A DNA stretch of 64,000 nucleotides, taken from positions 6,696,001 to 6,760,000 of the forward strand of contig NZ_CP108938.1 of the NCBI RefSeq assembly GCF_036347135.1, written 5' to 3'. This DNA comes from Streptomyces sp. NBC_00775. GTDB taxonomy: Bacteria; Actinomycetota; Actinomycetes; Streptomycetales; Streptomycetaceae. Positions 52,733 to 60,804 of this stretch are shown here, piece by piece (position 1 is the stretch's first letter; each line of letters starts with the position of its first letter). Both the position numbers and the translations under genes were made by a program. A model generated the notes under the pieces. It did no database searches. It was not told the origin of the DNA and saw nothing but the letters and a program-made list of their open reading frames with translations.

Positions 52733-54010
52733 ATGCCCCGTCCCACCGGCAATGTCCGCTTGAAGGCCGCTCGCGTGGCCGCAGGCTTCAACTCGCAACA
52801 AGGTCTGGCCGATGCCTTGTCCCATGCGGCCAATCAGATCGGCATTCGCGGGTTGTCCATCGGCGTACGACAGGTCCGGCGCTGGGAGTCGGACAGTCCT
52901 CCGTGGCCGCAACCGGATTGCCAGCGGGTGTTGGCCCACCTGCTGGGCCAGAGCTTGGAGTCACTCGGCTTCACTCCTCCTTGGGGCCCCGACGGCACGC
53001 AGCCCGACCGCGTCCGTCGGGCCCTCGTGGCGGGCGGCGCGGCCGCTGTCGGGCTCGCGGCCGTACCCGAGCAAGCAGTCGCCCTGACGCAACAACCATC
53101 CACCGCCGGTGCGGACTTCGAGGCTGTGACACGGTCGCACCGTCGGCTCTACTGGTCCGTCGCTCCGGCCAAGCTGCACCCGGCCGTATTGGCCCACGCG
53201 ACACTTGGATGCGCGCTGCTCCCGGAGACAGCGGGCTCCACTCGTCGCACCGTCGCAACCGCTCTTGCCGAGTCCTATCTCCTCGCGGGACGAATCGACT
53301 TCTTCGATCGCCGCGAACCCAGCAGCGCGAGCGACACACTCCTGCTGGCTCTCCAGGCTGCGGGCGAAGCGGACAACCCACTGCTCGGATCGGGGATCCT
53401 CGCGCACATGGCGTTCATCCCGGGGTGGGCGGGCGATCGCGACGCGGCACTGGAGCGGATGACGGCGGCACGTACGTATGCCCGCCGTGCGCCCGCCTCC
53501 GCCGAGTTTCTCGCCTGGCTCGACGCCGTGGAGGCCGAGTGCGAGACGCGGTGCGGCAACACGCGCACCGCGCTGCACCTGATCGGGCACGCCGAGGATG
53601 TCCTCGCCACCGGCAACGTGCACCCCTCACCAGAGTGGATGGACTGGTTCTCCCCGGCCCGACTGGCGGCATTCAAGGGCAACACGCAGCTGATCGCCGG
53701 ACATCTCCCTCAGGCGCGCGAGACCTTGCTTGGCGTCCTGGAGGACATGCCGGCGAGCGAAGACAAGCAGCGCAGCGTCGTATTCGGAGATCTGGCTGCT
53801 GTGGAGGCCGCATCAAGGAACCCGGAGCAGGCGTGTGAGTACGCCGGGCGCGCTCTCGATCAGTTGGCCCTCACGTGGTACGCCACTGGCATGGATCGTG
53901 TGCGCGAAGTACGACGCGCGCTCGCGCCGCACCAGCACGAACGCTGCGTGCGAGATCTCGACGACCGGCTCTACGGTTGGTCGACGACGGTCAGCGCGCT
54001 GAGCCGTTGA
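52733..54010 (+). CDS. HTH (XRE-like) transcriptional regulator with TPR domain
   Basis: 425 residues from ATG 52733, GAGGAGG upstream. Residues 1-75 (VRLKAARVAAGFNSQQGLADALSH...GVRQVRRWESDSPPWP) form an XRE-type helix-turn-helix. A hydrophobic patch (VAGGAAAVGLAAVPEQA) links to ~300 residues of TPR-like helices (LLLALQAAGEADNPLLGSG, ALERMTAARTYARRAPASAEFLAW, QACEYAGRALDQLAL). Such Streptomyces regulators often act with a small partner or peptide. It is divergent from a hypothetical gene and overlaps the convergent HAD gene by 20 bp. Confidence 0.8.
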   Translation: MPRPTGNVRLKAARVAAGFNSQQGLADALSHAANQIGIRGLSIGVRQVRRWESDSPPWPQPDCQRVLAHLLGQSLESLGFTPPWGPDGTQPDRVRRALVAGGAAAVGLAAVPEQAVALTQQPSTAGADFEAVTRSHRRLYWSVAPAKLHPAVLAHATLGCALLPETAGSTRRTVATALAESYLLAGRIDFFDRREPSSASDTLLLALQAAGEADNPLLGSGILAHMAFIPGWAGDRDAALERMTAARTYARRAPASAEFLAWLDAVEAECETRCGNTRTALHLIGHAEDVLATGNVHPSPEWMDWFSPARLAAFKGNTQLIAGHLPQARETLLGVLEDMPASEDKQRSVVFGDLAAVEAASRNPEQACEYAGRALDQLALTWYATGMDRVREVRRALAPHQHERCVRDLDDRLYGWSTTVSALSR

Positions 54011-54653
54011 AGTCGATGATGAGACCGGACAGTTCGAGGAGGCTGTCGACACGAAACGTCGGCAGCTCCCGAGCTTCGTGGGTGTTCCACTGAATCGTGC
54101 CCCAGGGGCCGCGGCGCACGAGCGCGGTATGCATCCCCGCCTCGACCGCAGGCCGGATGTCGTTGTCGCAACGGTCCCCGACGTAGAGGATCTCGTCGCT
54201 CTCGAAGGGCACCACCGCGGCTACTCGCTTGAAGAACTCCGGATCGGGCTTGCTGGCACCCCAGTCGTCCGACGTGCCGATCAGATCGACGTCATTGGAG
54301 AACAGCGACCGAAGGATGCGTCCAGCCCTGACGGTCTGGTTGCCCGCGATACCAAGCCACAGCCCATCGGCCCGAAGCTCGGTCAGAGCCGACCGGACGT
54401 CCCCATACAGGTCGTCCTCCCCAAACGTCTCGGCCTGCCCTGCGGCAGCCCGCTCCTCCCTCTCCTCATAGAGATCGAAGCCCGGCCGGAACTCCTGAAA
54501 CGTCTCGCGGTAGTCCCGGCCTTGGGCGATGACAGCGCCGAACATCGCGTGAAACGTGTGCCGAGGCACCCCCAGCCAGTCGGCCCATGTCCCGTACTCA
54601 CGGGTCTCGTCCACGAGACACTCACCGACGTCGAACACGACTGCGCGAATCAT
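53991..54653 (-). CDS. HAD-superfamily hydrolase
   Basis: 220 residues. Motif I AVVFDVGECLVDET has Asp8 but a Gly-Glu where many HAD phosphatases have a second Asp, so the catalytic acid is not standard. Motif II GIAGNQTV, motif III and IV GASKPDPEFFKRV and ILYVGDRCDNDIRPAVEAGM are intact. It has a helical cap of ~60 residues. The altered motif I may indicate changed catalysis. It converges with the regulator by 20 bp. Confidence 0.82.
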   Translation of the reverse strand: MIRAVVFDVGECLVDETREYGTWADWLGVPRHTFHAMFGAVIAQGRDYRETFQEFRPGFDLYEEREERAAAGQAETFGEDDLYGDVRSALTELRADGLWLGIAGNQTVRAGRILRSLFSNDVDLIGTSDDWGASKPDPEFFKRVAAVVPFESDEILYVGDRCDNDIRPAVEAGMHTALVRRGPWGTIQWNTHEARELPTFRVDSLLELSGLIIDFNGSAR

Positions 54654-54751
54654 GGGGGCAGGGTATCGGCGGTGCAGCCGCGCTCGGAAGCAACCCTCTA
54701 ACTATGCACCGGTGCCATTTGAACGTGACGCGTCTAACGAGGACTGAGCTC

Positions 54752-56134
54752 CTACCATGCGTGATGATTTCGATGGTAAGAAAGGTATTCTTCGCTGAGC
54801 TTATGCTCTGGATGAGTTCTTAGAGTGGTTTGAGCCCCTGTTGTTCGGTCCATGACCGTCAAATTCGGAGCTATCGTCAACATTCCAAAATCGAATGCTA
54901 CGTGGTGGTTTGGGCAAAGGCATAGAACATTGTCGGACTCGTCTGGTCCATCATGAGGGCGGCCAAGCGGGCGAATGTGTGCGGCCTCGGCATAGGATCC
55001 CGTCGGGGTCTTAATGCATAGACCGCAGACTTGGCAGGTGTGTTGATGTATTCCTTTGACCCAGTCGGCGATCTTCGTGCTTCGGATTGTGCGCTGAACT
55101 TGGGTGCTTCTGCGGCCGGGTTGAGAGTTACCGGTTGGCGGGGGTGAGGTGAGAGTAGGTGGGGATAGCCGGAGTGGGGGGTTGGTGGCTTCTTTGAGCG
55201 AATCTATAGCTCGAAGCCTGTAGCGCCATATGAGGAAGTTGGATATGCCTGGCTGGGACCAGTAGTCTTCCACGCGATAGAGGCCATCATAACGAAGGCC
55301 GGATTCCGGTGCGTGAACGGAGTGCTTCCCGGCCCCGCGTATCACACGGACCGGCCTCCCGGAAGCCATGCTGTTTACCAGCGATGCGTTGCCGCGGGTC
55401 AGGTCTTGGTTATGGGTGTGACGACCCTCGGTCTGGCCGCCTTGCCCCGTATAGATAATGATGTCGCCGAGGTCCTCGTCGTCGGGATAACCCCCCGACA
55501 CGACGATCGATTTCGCTTCCTCTTTTTGCTTCCCCCAGATCCCGCCCTGTATGGGGCGATGAAGATTGGCGGAGGCGAGTTCCCTGCGATCCTGGAATGT
55601 CGTGCCCAAGGGAATATAGGGAGGGTGCCCAAACCCATCAAATGCCTCCTTCTGGAGGCCAACATCTATGAGGATGTTTTGCCACTCGTCGTGCGGAAAA
55701 TACTGCTGTAGTAGTACGTAAACAGCGCTTTCGCGAAACGTTTCGTCATCCGCCAGTAGATCGTAAAGATGCGACTCTAGACCCCCCTGCGGGTTCTGCT
55801 CGTCAAGCCACGATTGCAGGGCTGAGCCTCGGGCCTGAGGTATCTCGCCCTGGACTCCCTCAAGCTTCCATACATCTGATCGATGTAGAGCCACGAATGG
55901 GTACTGTGGATCGGGCGTTGAACCGGGGCGACCGTGCCGTTGCAGAAGTTTGCGTAGAGTTCGCTGAGAATCGCGCCAGGGTGTGAGCCGACCCTTGCGC
56001 TGGTATGCCCTCCCCATGGCCCAAAGCAGCAGTATGGGCTGATGGAGAGCTGGTTCACCTGACGATCTATCGACGCGTAGTGACTGTAAAGCGTTCAAGT
56101 AACCTATGGTGCTGGAAGTGGGGCCGTCAGGCAC
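54752..56134 (-). CDS. Type IV modification-dependent restriction endonuclease (SBD-SRA/YDG-HNH)
   Basis: 460 residues from GTG 56134 with GCGGAGGAC upstream. Domain order: residues ~10-160 resemble the sulfur-binding domain of ScoMcrA (LRVDRSSGEPALHQPILLLWAMGRA); ~172-312 an SRA/YDG fold (IYTGQGGQTEG, GRPVRVIRG, RYDGLYRVEDYW); ~350-440 an HNH nuclease (Cys367-x2-Cys370, EAAHIRPL, CPNHH). Such enzymes cut DNA carrying 5-methylcytosine and/or phosphorothioate. The region is visibly poorer in GC than its surroundings, fitting horizontal acquisition. Confidence 0.83.
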   Translation of the reverse strand: MPDGPTSSTIGYLNALQSLRVDRSSGEPALHQPILLLWAMGRAYQRKGRLTPWRDSQRTLRKLLQRHGRPGSTPDPQYPFVALHRSDVWKLEGVQGEIPQARGSALQSWLDEQNPQGGLESHLYDLLADDETFRESAVYVLLQQYFPHDEWQNILIDVGLQKEAFDGFGHPPYIPLGTTFQDRRELASANLHRPIQGGIWGKQKEEAKSIVVSGGYPDDEDLGDIIIYTGQGGQTEGRHTHNQDLTRGNASLVNSMASGRPVRVIRGAGKHSVHAPESGLRYDGLYRVEDYWSQPGISNFLIWRYRLRAIDSLKEATNPPLRLSPPTLTSPPPTGNSQPGRRSTQVQRTIRSTKIADWVKGIHQHTCQVCGLCIKTPTGSYAEAAHIRPLGRPHDGPDESDNVLCLCPNHHVAFDFGMLTIAPNLTVMDRTTGAQTTLRTHPEHKLSEEYLSYHRNHHAW

Positions 56135-56184
56135 GGTGAGTGTCCTCCGCGGGGGATAAATAGCGAACTGTTGATGCCATCTGA

Positions 56185-57198
56185 CTAAGCGGTTCCGTGA
56201 CACTCCCCATAAACCCGCCCAGACCCACACCAACAAGCCACCCCCCGCTGCGGCGGCCAAGCCACAGCCCGCCCCCGCGCCGCCAGCGTCGTCGCATACT
56301 GCGGCAGCAGCGTCGCGTCGGCCGGGGAGGACGCCTCCGAGGCGGCGAAGGCCTCGTACGACGGCACAGTCCCCGTCACGATCCCCAGATTCGGTGTGCC
56401 GGAAGCCGCCAGCTCCCTCAGCGACGCCTCTATGGTCGCGAGGTGTTCCTCGTGGGTCGGGTACTCCGAGGACAGGGGCGGGTACGCCGTCAGCAGTTCT
56501 GTCAGTTCGTTCGTCGGCCAGTGCAGGACCGCCACCGGGAACGGGCGGGACAGGGCCTCCCGGAACGTGCCCAGCTCCGCGCGCAGGCGGCTGATCTCTG
56601 CCTGGAGTTCCGCCGGGTTGTCCGAGCCCAGGGACCAGACGCGCTTCGGGTCGTGGAGTTCGTCCAGGGGGATCGGGGAGGAGTGGAGGGTGTCCGCCAG
56701 GGTGTCCCAGTCGTCGTGGGGGACGCCCAGCATGCGGCGGACGCGGTGGCGGCCGAAGAGGAGAGGGTGGGTGGAGTAGGGGGGTTCCGAGACGTCTGCG
56801 AGGAGGAGCGTCGCCGCCTGCGTAAAGGTGTCCTGCGCCGCTTCCAGCTCGTCGTGGGATTCCAGCGCCTCCGCCACGATCACCCAGGGGGCCGGGTCGC
56901 GGGGAGCGGAGGTGCGGACTCCCTCGATGATCGCCCTCGCCTCCGCCTCGTGGCCGTACTCCCAGAGGTTCGACGCCTTCAGGGCTCGTACCAGGTGGGG
57001 GTGGTCCAGGGGAGCCGAGGACGACAGCAGACGGTCGTAGAGCGCGGTCGCGCCTGGGCGGTCTCCGGCCAGTTCGAGGTGGGCCGCGGCCTGCAGGAGC
57101 AGGTGTTCGGCGTCCTCGGGGTAGAGGCCGGCAGTCCGCTCCAGGCGTGCTGCTTCGGCGTTGTGGTCGACGTGCTCGGCAGACGTGTCGGGGCGCAT
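56185..57198 (-). CDS. TPR protein with C-terminal SEC-C zinc motif
   Basis: 337 residues from ATG 57198. TPR-like helices cover EAARLERTAGLYPEDAEHLLLQAAAHLELAGDRPGATALYDRLL and AIIEGVRTSAPRDPAPWVIVAEALESHDELEAAQDTF. A middle segment (ELQAEISRLRAELGTFREALSRPFPVAVLHWP) may coil. The last residues GVACWCGSGRVYGECHG are a SEC-C zinc-binding motif, as in SecA tails. Function unknown. It is upstream of the restriction enzyme on the same strand (51 bp gap), but its codon use is typical of Streptomyces. Confidence 0.8.
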   Translation of the reverse strand: MRPDTSAEHVDHNAEAARLERTAGLYPEDAEHLLLQAAAHLELAGDRPGATALYDRLLSSSAPLDHPHLVRALKASNLWEYGHEAEARAIIEGVRTSAPRDPAPWVIVAEALESHDELEAAQDTFTQAATLLLADVSEPPYSTHPLLFGRHRVRRMLGVPHDDWDTLADTLHSSPIPLDELHDPKRVWSLGSDNPAELQAEISRLRAELGTFREALSRPFPVAVLHWPTNELTELLTAYPPLSSEYPTHEEHLATIEASLRELAASGTPNLGIVTGTVPSYEAFAASEASSPADATLLPQYATTLAARGRAVAWPPQRGVACWCGSGRVYGECHGTA

Positions 57199-57313
57199 GG
57201 GTGACACCGTACTGCCGTTGACCGTCAAAGAAGAGAGATGCGCAGGCCACAGGGGGCGGGAGTCCCCGGGGGCATATTCCGCCCGGTTGCCCCGCCCCGC
57301 TCACGCGCTCCCC

Positions 57314-57404
57314 GGACCATCGTTCACGCCCTCCTAGGACCAGCGTTCACGTCCACCTAGGACCGGCGTTCACGTCTACCTAGGACCAGCGTTTACGTCC
57401 TCCC
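57314..57404 (+). repeat. 23-bp tandem repeat, about four copies
   Basis: Units starting GGACCATCG, GGACCAGCG, GGACCGGCG and GGACCAGCG each run 23 bp (57314, 57337, 57360, 57383), with a partial fifth at 57405. CTAGG occurs at each junction. They occupy the spacer between the GH30 stop and the SEC-C gene start. Confidence 0.85.
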
Positions 57405-57422
57405 GGACCACCGCACCGTCCC

Positions 57423-58898
57423 CTAGACCACCACGCCGTCGATCTGCAGCGTCTGCACCGCCCCCGCCGCGAACGGCACGGCGACCGACTTCCCGCTCAG
57501 ATACGAGTCCGAGTGCGCCGCGTACAGGTCACCCGTGCCCGCGGTGACCGTGTTCCAGCGGGGGACCAGGCCGCTCGTGCCGCCGGCCACCGTGGTGAAG
57601 CGGGAGAGGTCGAAGGTCAGGGTCTGGGAGGAGGTGGACTTGTTGGCTGCCACGATCACCAGACGTTTCGCCGTCGCGTCGTAGGCCGCCGCCGCGTAGT
57701 CCACTCCCGTGTCGACGATCGTCATGCCGGGGCGGATGTGGCGGCTGAACTGGGCCAGTACGTAGAGCTTCGTCTCGACCGCCCCGGCCGTCAGGGTGCT
57801 CGCGTCGTACTTGATCACTCCCCAGCCCGCGGTCGGGTCCATCACCTGCCAGTAGACCCAGGCGGTCGGGTGCAGCCAGCGGAAGTCGAGGAGGAGGTTG
57901 CTCGCCATGGTGAGGCCGGTGCCGTCGCCGTCGCCGTACTCGGAGTTCCACAGGCTCTTGCCGGACGTGGTCACGGCGTCCGTGTAGAGGAGGTCGCGGC
58001 GGCCGCCCGAACCCTGGTAGCCGTGTACGTTGACGCGGTTCACGTAGCCCTTCGTCGTCGAGCTGAAGGAACTCCACGTCGTACGGGCCAGGTCGTAGCT
58101 CGTCTCGTCCGACGCCGAGATCTTCGTCGCCGTCAGGCCGCGCTTGTCCAGCTCGCTGCGCAGGTACGGGAGGACCGCCGACTGCACCGAGGCGTCCATG
58201 TGGCAGCCCTCCTGGGTGCCCGTCGCCGTCCACCAGCTGGAGCTCGGCTCGTTGAAGGCCTCCACCGTGGAGAAGCTCACGCCCCAGTTGTTCTTCGCGT
58301 ACAGCGCCACCGCGGCCAGGTGCGAGGCGTGCTGGCGGTAGTTCCAGGACTGGAGGTTGTTGCCGCCGCCGGACGCGCCCGACGGGTTGTGGTTCAGGCA
58401 CATCCACCACATCGGGGAGTTGGCGAACAGCTCGCTCGTCGCGCCCCGTGCCGTCGCCTTGGTGAGGGCGGCCCGCTGGGTGGCGTCGGCCGTCCACTTC
58501 CAGGCCGAGGAGGTGGGGTCCTCGTTGTTCCAGTCCTGCCAGTAGCCCTCGATCTGCTTGAAGGAGGGGATGTTGGCGGAGGCGACCATCGATTCGCCGC
58601 TCACGCTGTTCGAGCTGCACGCGCCGAGGTTGTAGCGGGCGATGTTCAGGCCCAGGCCGGGGAGCGAAGTGCCGTTGTACGTCGTCGACTTGGTGGTGAA
58701 GAAGAGGTCGGCGAAGTCGTCCCGGGCGCCGAACACGTTGGCCCACCACGCCAGCGACGTGCCCCAGCCCTCCCATTTCCCGTACGTCGTGGCCGGGTTG
58801 ACGGCGATGGTCGCGTCCGCGCGTGCGGTGCCCGTCGCCAGGGCGCTGCCGAGGAGCGTACCGCCCGCGGCCGCCAGCAGTGATCTGCGTCGGATCAT
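57423..58898 (-). CDS. Secreted GH30-type glycoside hydrolase (endo-beta-1,6-galactanase-like)
   Basis: 491 residues from ATG 58898, GGAGAAG upstream. A twin-arginine signal is evident (MIRRRSLLAAAGGTLLGSA). The mature enzyme begins with EGWGTSLAWWANVFG, and the two catalytic acids fit Glu217 in EAFNEPSSSWW and Glu320 in SLWNSEYGDG. A C-terminal beta-domain follows. GH30 enzymes of this shape hydrolyse beta-1,6-galactan or related polymers. Exported, folded, by the Tat route. A terminator-like spacer and tandem repeats follow. Confidence 0.86.
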   Translation of the reverse strand: MIRRRSLLAAAGGTLLGSALATGTARADATIAVNPATTYGKWEGWGTSLAWWANVFGARDDFADLFFTTKSTTYNGTSLPGLGLNIARYNLGACSSNSVSGESMVASANIPSFKQIEGYWQDWNNEDPTSSAWKWTADATQRAALTKATARGATSELFANSPMWWMCLNHNPSGASGGGNNLQSWNYRQHASHLAAVALYAKNNWGVSFSTVEAFNEPSSSWWTATGTQEGCHMDASVQSAVLPYLRSELDKRGLTATKISASDETSYDLARTTWSSFSSTTKGYVNRVNVHGYQGSGGRRDLLYTDAVTTSGKSLWNSEYGDGDGTGLTMASNLLLDFRWLHPTAWVYWQVMDPTAGWGVIKYDASTLTAGAVETKLYVLAQFSRHIRPGMTIVDTGVDYAAAAYDATAKRLVIVAANKSTSSQTLTFDLSRFTTVAGGTSGLVPRWNTVTAGTGDLYAAHSDSYLSGKSVAVPFAAGAVQTLQIDGVVV

Positions 58899-59210
58899 GG
58901 CTTCTCCGTCCCGCCCAACTTCCGGTCGTCCCACCGGAGTTGGGTCGTCAACTCAACGCCGGTCGTCCCGCCGGCGGTGGCCTGTCCAGCTGATGCCATC
59001 AGGAAGCATCGGGTGTGACGTGTGAGGTTGTCGAGGGTTCTGACAGCCCTTTCTAAAACCGGTGTATGAAGCCTCCCCGAAGGATCACCGATGGATCGCC
59101 GAACGATCCTCGAAGGTTCCCCGGCATGTGGCCCGTGGCAGGAGGCTTACGGGGCTGGTGAGTTGAAGAGGCAGCCCTTATCGTGCGGGCCCGGCGAAGG
59201 AGGCGTACGC
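58899..59210. promoter_or_regulatory. 312-bp divergent promoter region with imperfect inverted repeats
   Basis: Between the GH30 and sortase genes. CAACTTCCGGT (58917-58927) pairs imperfectly with ACCGGAGTTG (58934-58943), and CCGGTCGTCCC recurs at 58961-58971. Either could be an operator of the GH30 gene. Further short repeats (GATCnCCGA) lie at 59082-59116 near the sortase side. Confidence 0.45.
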
Positions 59211-60020
59211 ATGCGGGTTTCCGTCGTGCAGCACAGCACCCGGCGGTGGCGGGCCCGGCGGCGGCGTGCGCTGTGGACCGGGGGTGAGGTCCTCGTCACC
59301 GTCGGGGTCGTCCTCATGCTGCTCGTCGTCCACCAGCTGTGGTGGACCAACCGGGAGGCCAAGCGGGGCGCCGAGCGGAAGGTCCAGGCGCTGGAGCGGG
59401 AGTGGGGGACGGGAGCCGATGGGGATGGCGGGGGTGTTTCCGCTGGCTCAGGTACGTCCGAGACGCCGTCCCCGTCCCCGTCGGCGGAGGCCCCCGGCGG
59501 CAGCAGCGGGAGTAGCGGCAGCGGTCGGCGGCAGCGGTCCGCCACCACTCGTGCGTCCCAGCCCAGCTGGTCCCAGGCCTACGCCATCCTCACCATCCCC
59601 CGCCTCTCCCTGCGCGTCCCCGTCGCCGAGGGCGTCAGCAAGCAGAACGTCCTCAACAAGGGGTACGTCGGCCACTACAAGGGAACCCAACAGCCGGGCC
59701 AGGCAGGGAACTTCGCGCTCGCGGGGCACCGGAACACGCACGGCGAGCCGTTCCGGTACATCAACAGGCTGAAGCGTGGGGACACGGTCGAGGTCGAGAC
59801 CAAGGCCGCCGTGTACACGTACGTCGTCGACAAGACCCTTCCGCAGACCTCGGCGCGGGACAGCGGGGTCATCCGCAGGGTGCCCCGGAGTACGGTCCGG
59901 CCGTCGTACGGGTACAGCGCGCCCGGGTTCTACATCACCCTCACGACCTGCACCCCCGAGTACACCTCCAAGTACAGGCTCGCGGTGTGGGGGAAGCTGC
60001 GGTCCATGAGGCCTCACTAG
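59211..60020 (+). CDS. Class E sortase
   Basis: 269 residues from ATG 59211 after GGCGAAGGAGG. Basic N terminus, one membrane helix (VLVTVGVVLMLLVVHQLWW), a Ser/Pro/Gly linker (residues ~70-118), then the sortase barrel. His173 (LAGHRNTHG), Cys247 (LTTCTPEY) and Arg256 (KYRLAVWG) form the catalytic set; TLTTC is the class E signature. Class E sortases anchor LAxTG proteins in high-GC actinobacteria, for example chaplins. No sortase substrate gene is adjacent. Confidence 0.92.
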   Translation: MRVSVVQHSTRRWRARRRRALWTGGEVLVTVGVVLMLLVVHQLWWTNREAKRGAERKVQALEREWGTGADGDGGGVSAGSGTSETPSPSPSAEAPGGSSGSSGSGRRQRSATTRASQPSWSQAYAILTIPRLSLRVPVAEGVSKQNVLNKGYVGHYKGTQQPGQAGNFALAGHRNTHGEPFRYINRLKRGDTVEVETKAAVYTYVVDKTLPQTSARDSGVIRRVPRSTVRPSYGYSAPGFYITLTTCTPEYTSKYRLAVWGKLRSMRPH

Positions 60021-60037
60021 AGCCGGCCGGCCGATGC

Positions 60038-60655
60038 CTAATGGCCGGGCGGGCGCGGCGTCCTCACCGCCGGCCCCTTCCCTTGCGCGTGCAGCAGCGC
60101 CGCGAGTTCGTGCTGGGCCACCGCGTCGCCCGCTTCGGCGCGCTCGCGGTACAGCGCTTCCGCCTCGGCGTAGCGGCCCAGCGTCACCAGGCACCCGCCT
60201 AGATCCCGCCAGGAGAAGCGGTGCCCGAGGTCGATCGCGAGGCGGTACCACTCCACGGCGGTCACCAGGTCGCCGTCCCGCCGTTTCCAGAAGCCCAGTT
60301 GACCGGCGGCCCGTGCGCTGCCCGCCCGCGCCATGCCGGCCACCAGGTCCTCGGCCTCGGCCACCCGTCCCGATGCCCAGCAGCGCATTTCCTGGGCCAT
60401 GGTGACCAGCCAGTCGGGGTCCTGCCTGACCTGCGCCTCGCGGCGGAGCCAGTGCTCGGCCTCCGCCTCGTAGCGAGCGTCCGTGTGCGCGAGCCTGCTG
60501 GCGGTCCAGGCCAGCTCGCGCACCGCGTCCAGGTGACCGGCCTCGGCCAGCGGCACGAGCCGGCGCTTCGCTTCCTCGCGGCGGCCCTGCCGCAACAGGT
60601 CGCTGCCGAGCCGGAATTGAGCGGAGGCGTCGCCGTCCGCTGCCGATGTCGCCAT
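60038..60655 (-). CDS. Sel1/TPR-like repeat protein
   Basis: 205 residues from ATG 60655; a GTG at 60664 is the alternative. Repeated helical units SAQFRLGSDLLRQGRREEAKRRLVPLAEAGHLDAVRELAW, SARAAGQLGFWKRRDGDLVTAVEWYRLAIDLGH and AVAQHELAALLHAQGKGP follow the Sel1-like pattern. Scaffold protein without visible catalytic residues. Convergent with the sortase gene. Confidence 0.78.
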   Translation of the reverse strand: MATSAADGDASAQFRLGSDLLRQGRREEAKRRLVPLAEAGHLDAVRELAWTASRLAHTDARYEAEAEHWLRREAQVRQDPDWLVTMAQEMRCWASGRVAEAEDLVAGMARAGSARAAGQLGFWKRRDGDLVTAVEWYRLAIDLGHRFSWRDLGGCLVTLGRYAEAEALYRERAEAGDAVAQHELAALLHAQGKGPAVRTPRPPGH

Positions 60656-60804
60656 GGGCGGCACCCTATGGCTGAGGGGGCGCCCCTCGGCGATGGCCCC
60701 CGGCGATGCTCCCCGTGACGCCCCCGGGTGATGCCCCCCCGGGTGACGCTCCCGTTGCGGCTGTCCCCGTCAGGCCGGTCAGGCCGGTAAGGCCCGTCCG
60801 CCCG

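Noticed and set aside
56135..57304. Extension of the restriction enzyme frame through the SEC-C gene
   Set aside because: The extension is Pro/Arg/Gly-rich antisense-frame translation; homology begins near residue 10 after GTG 56134, which has its own ribosome site.
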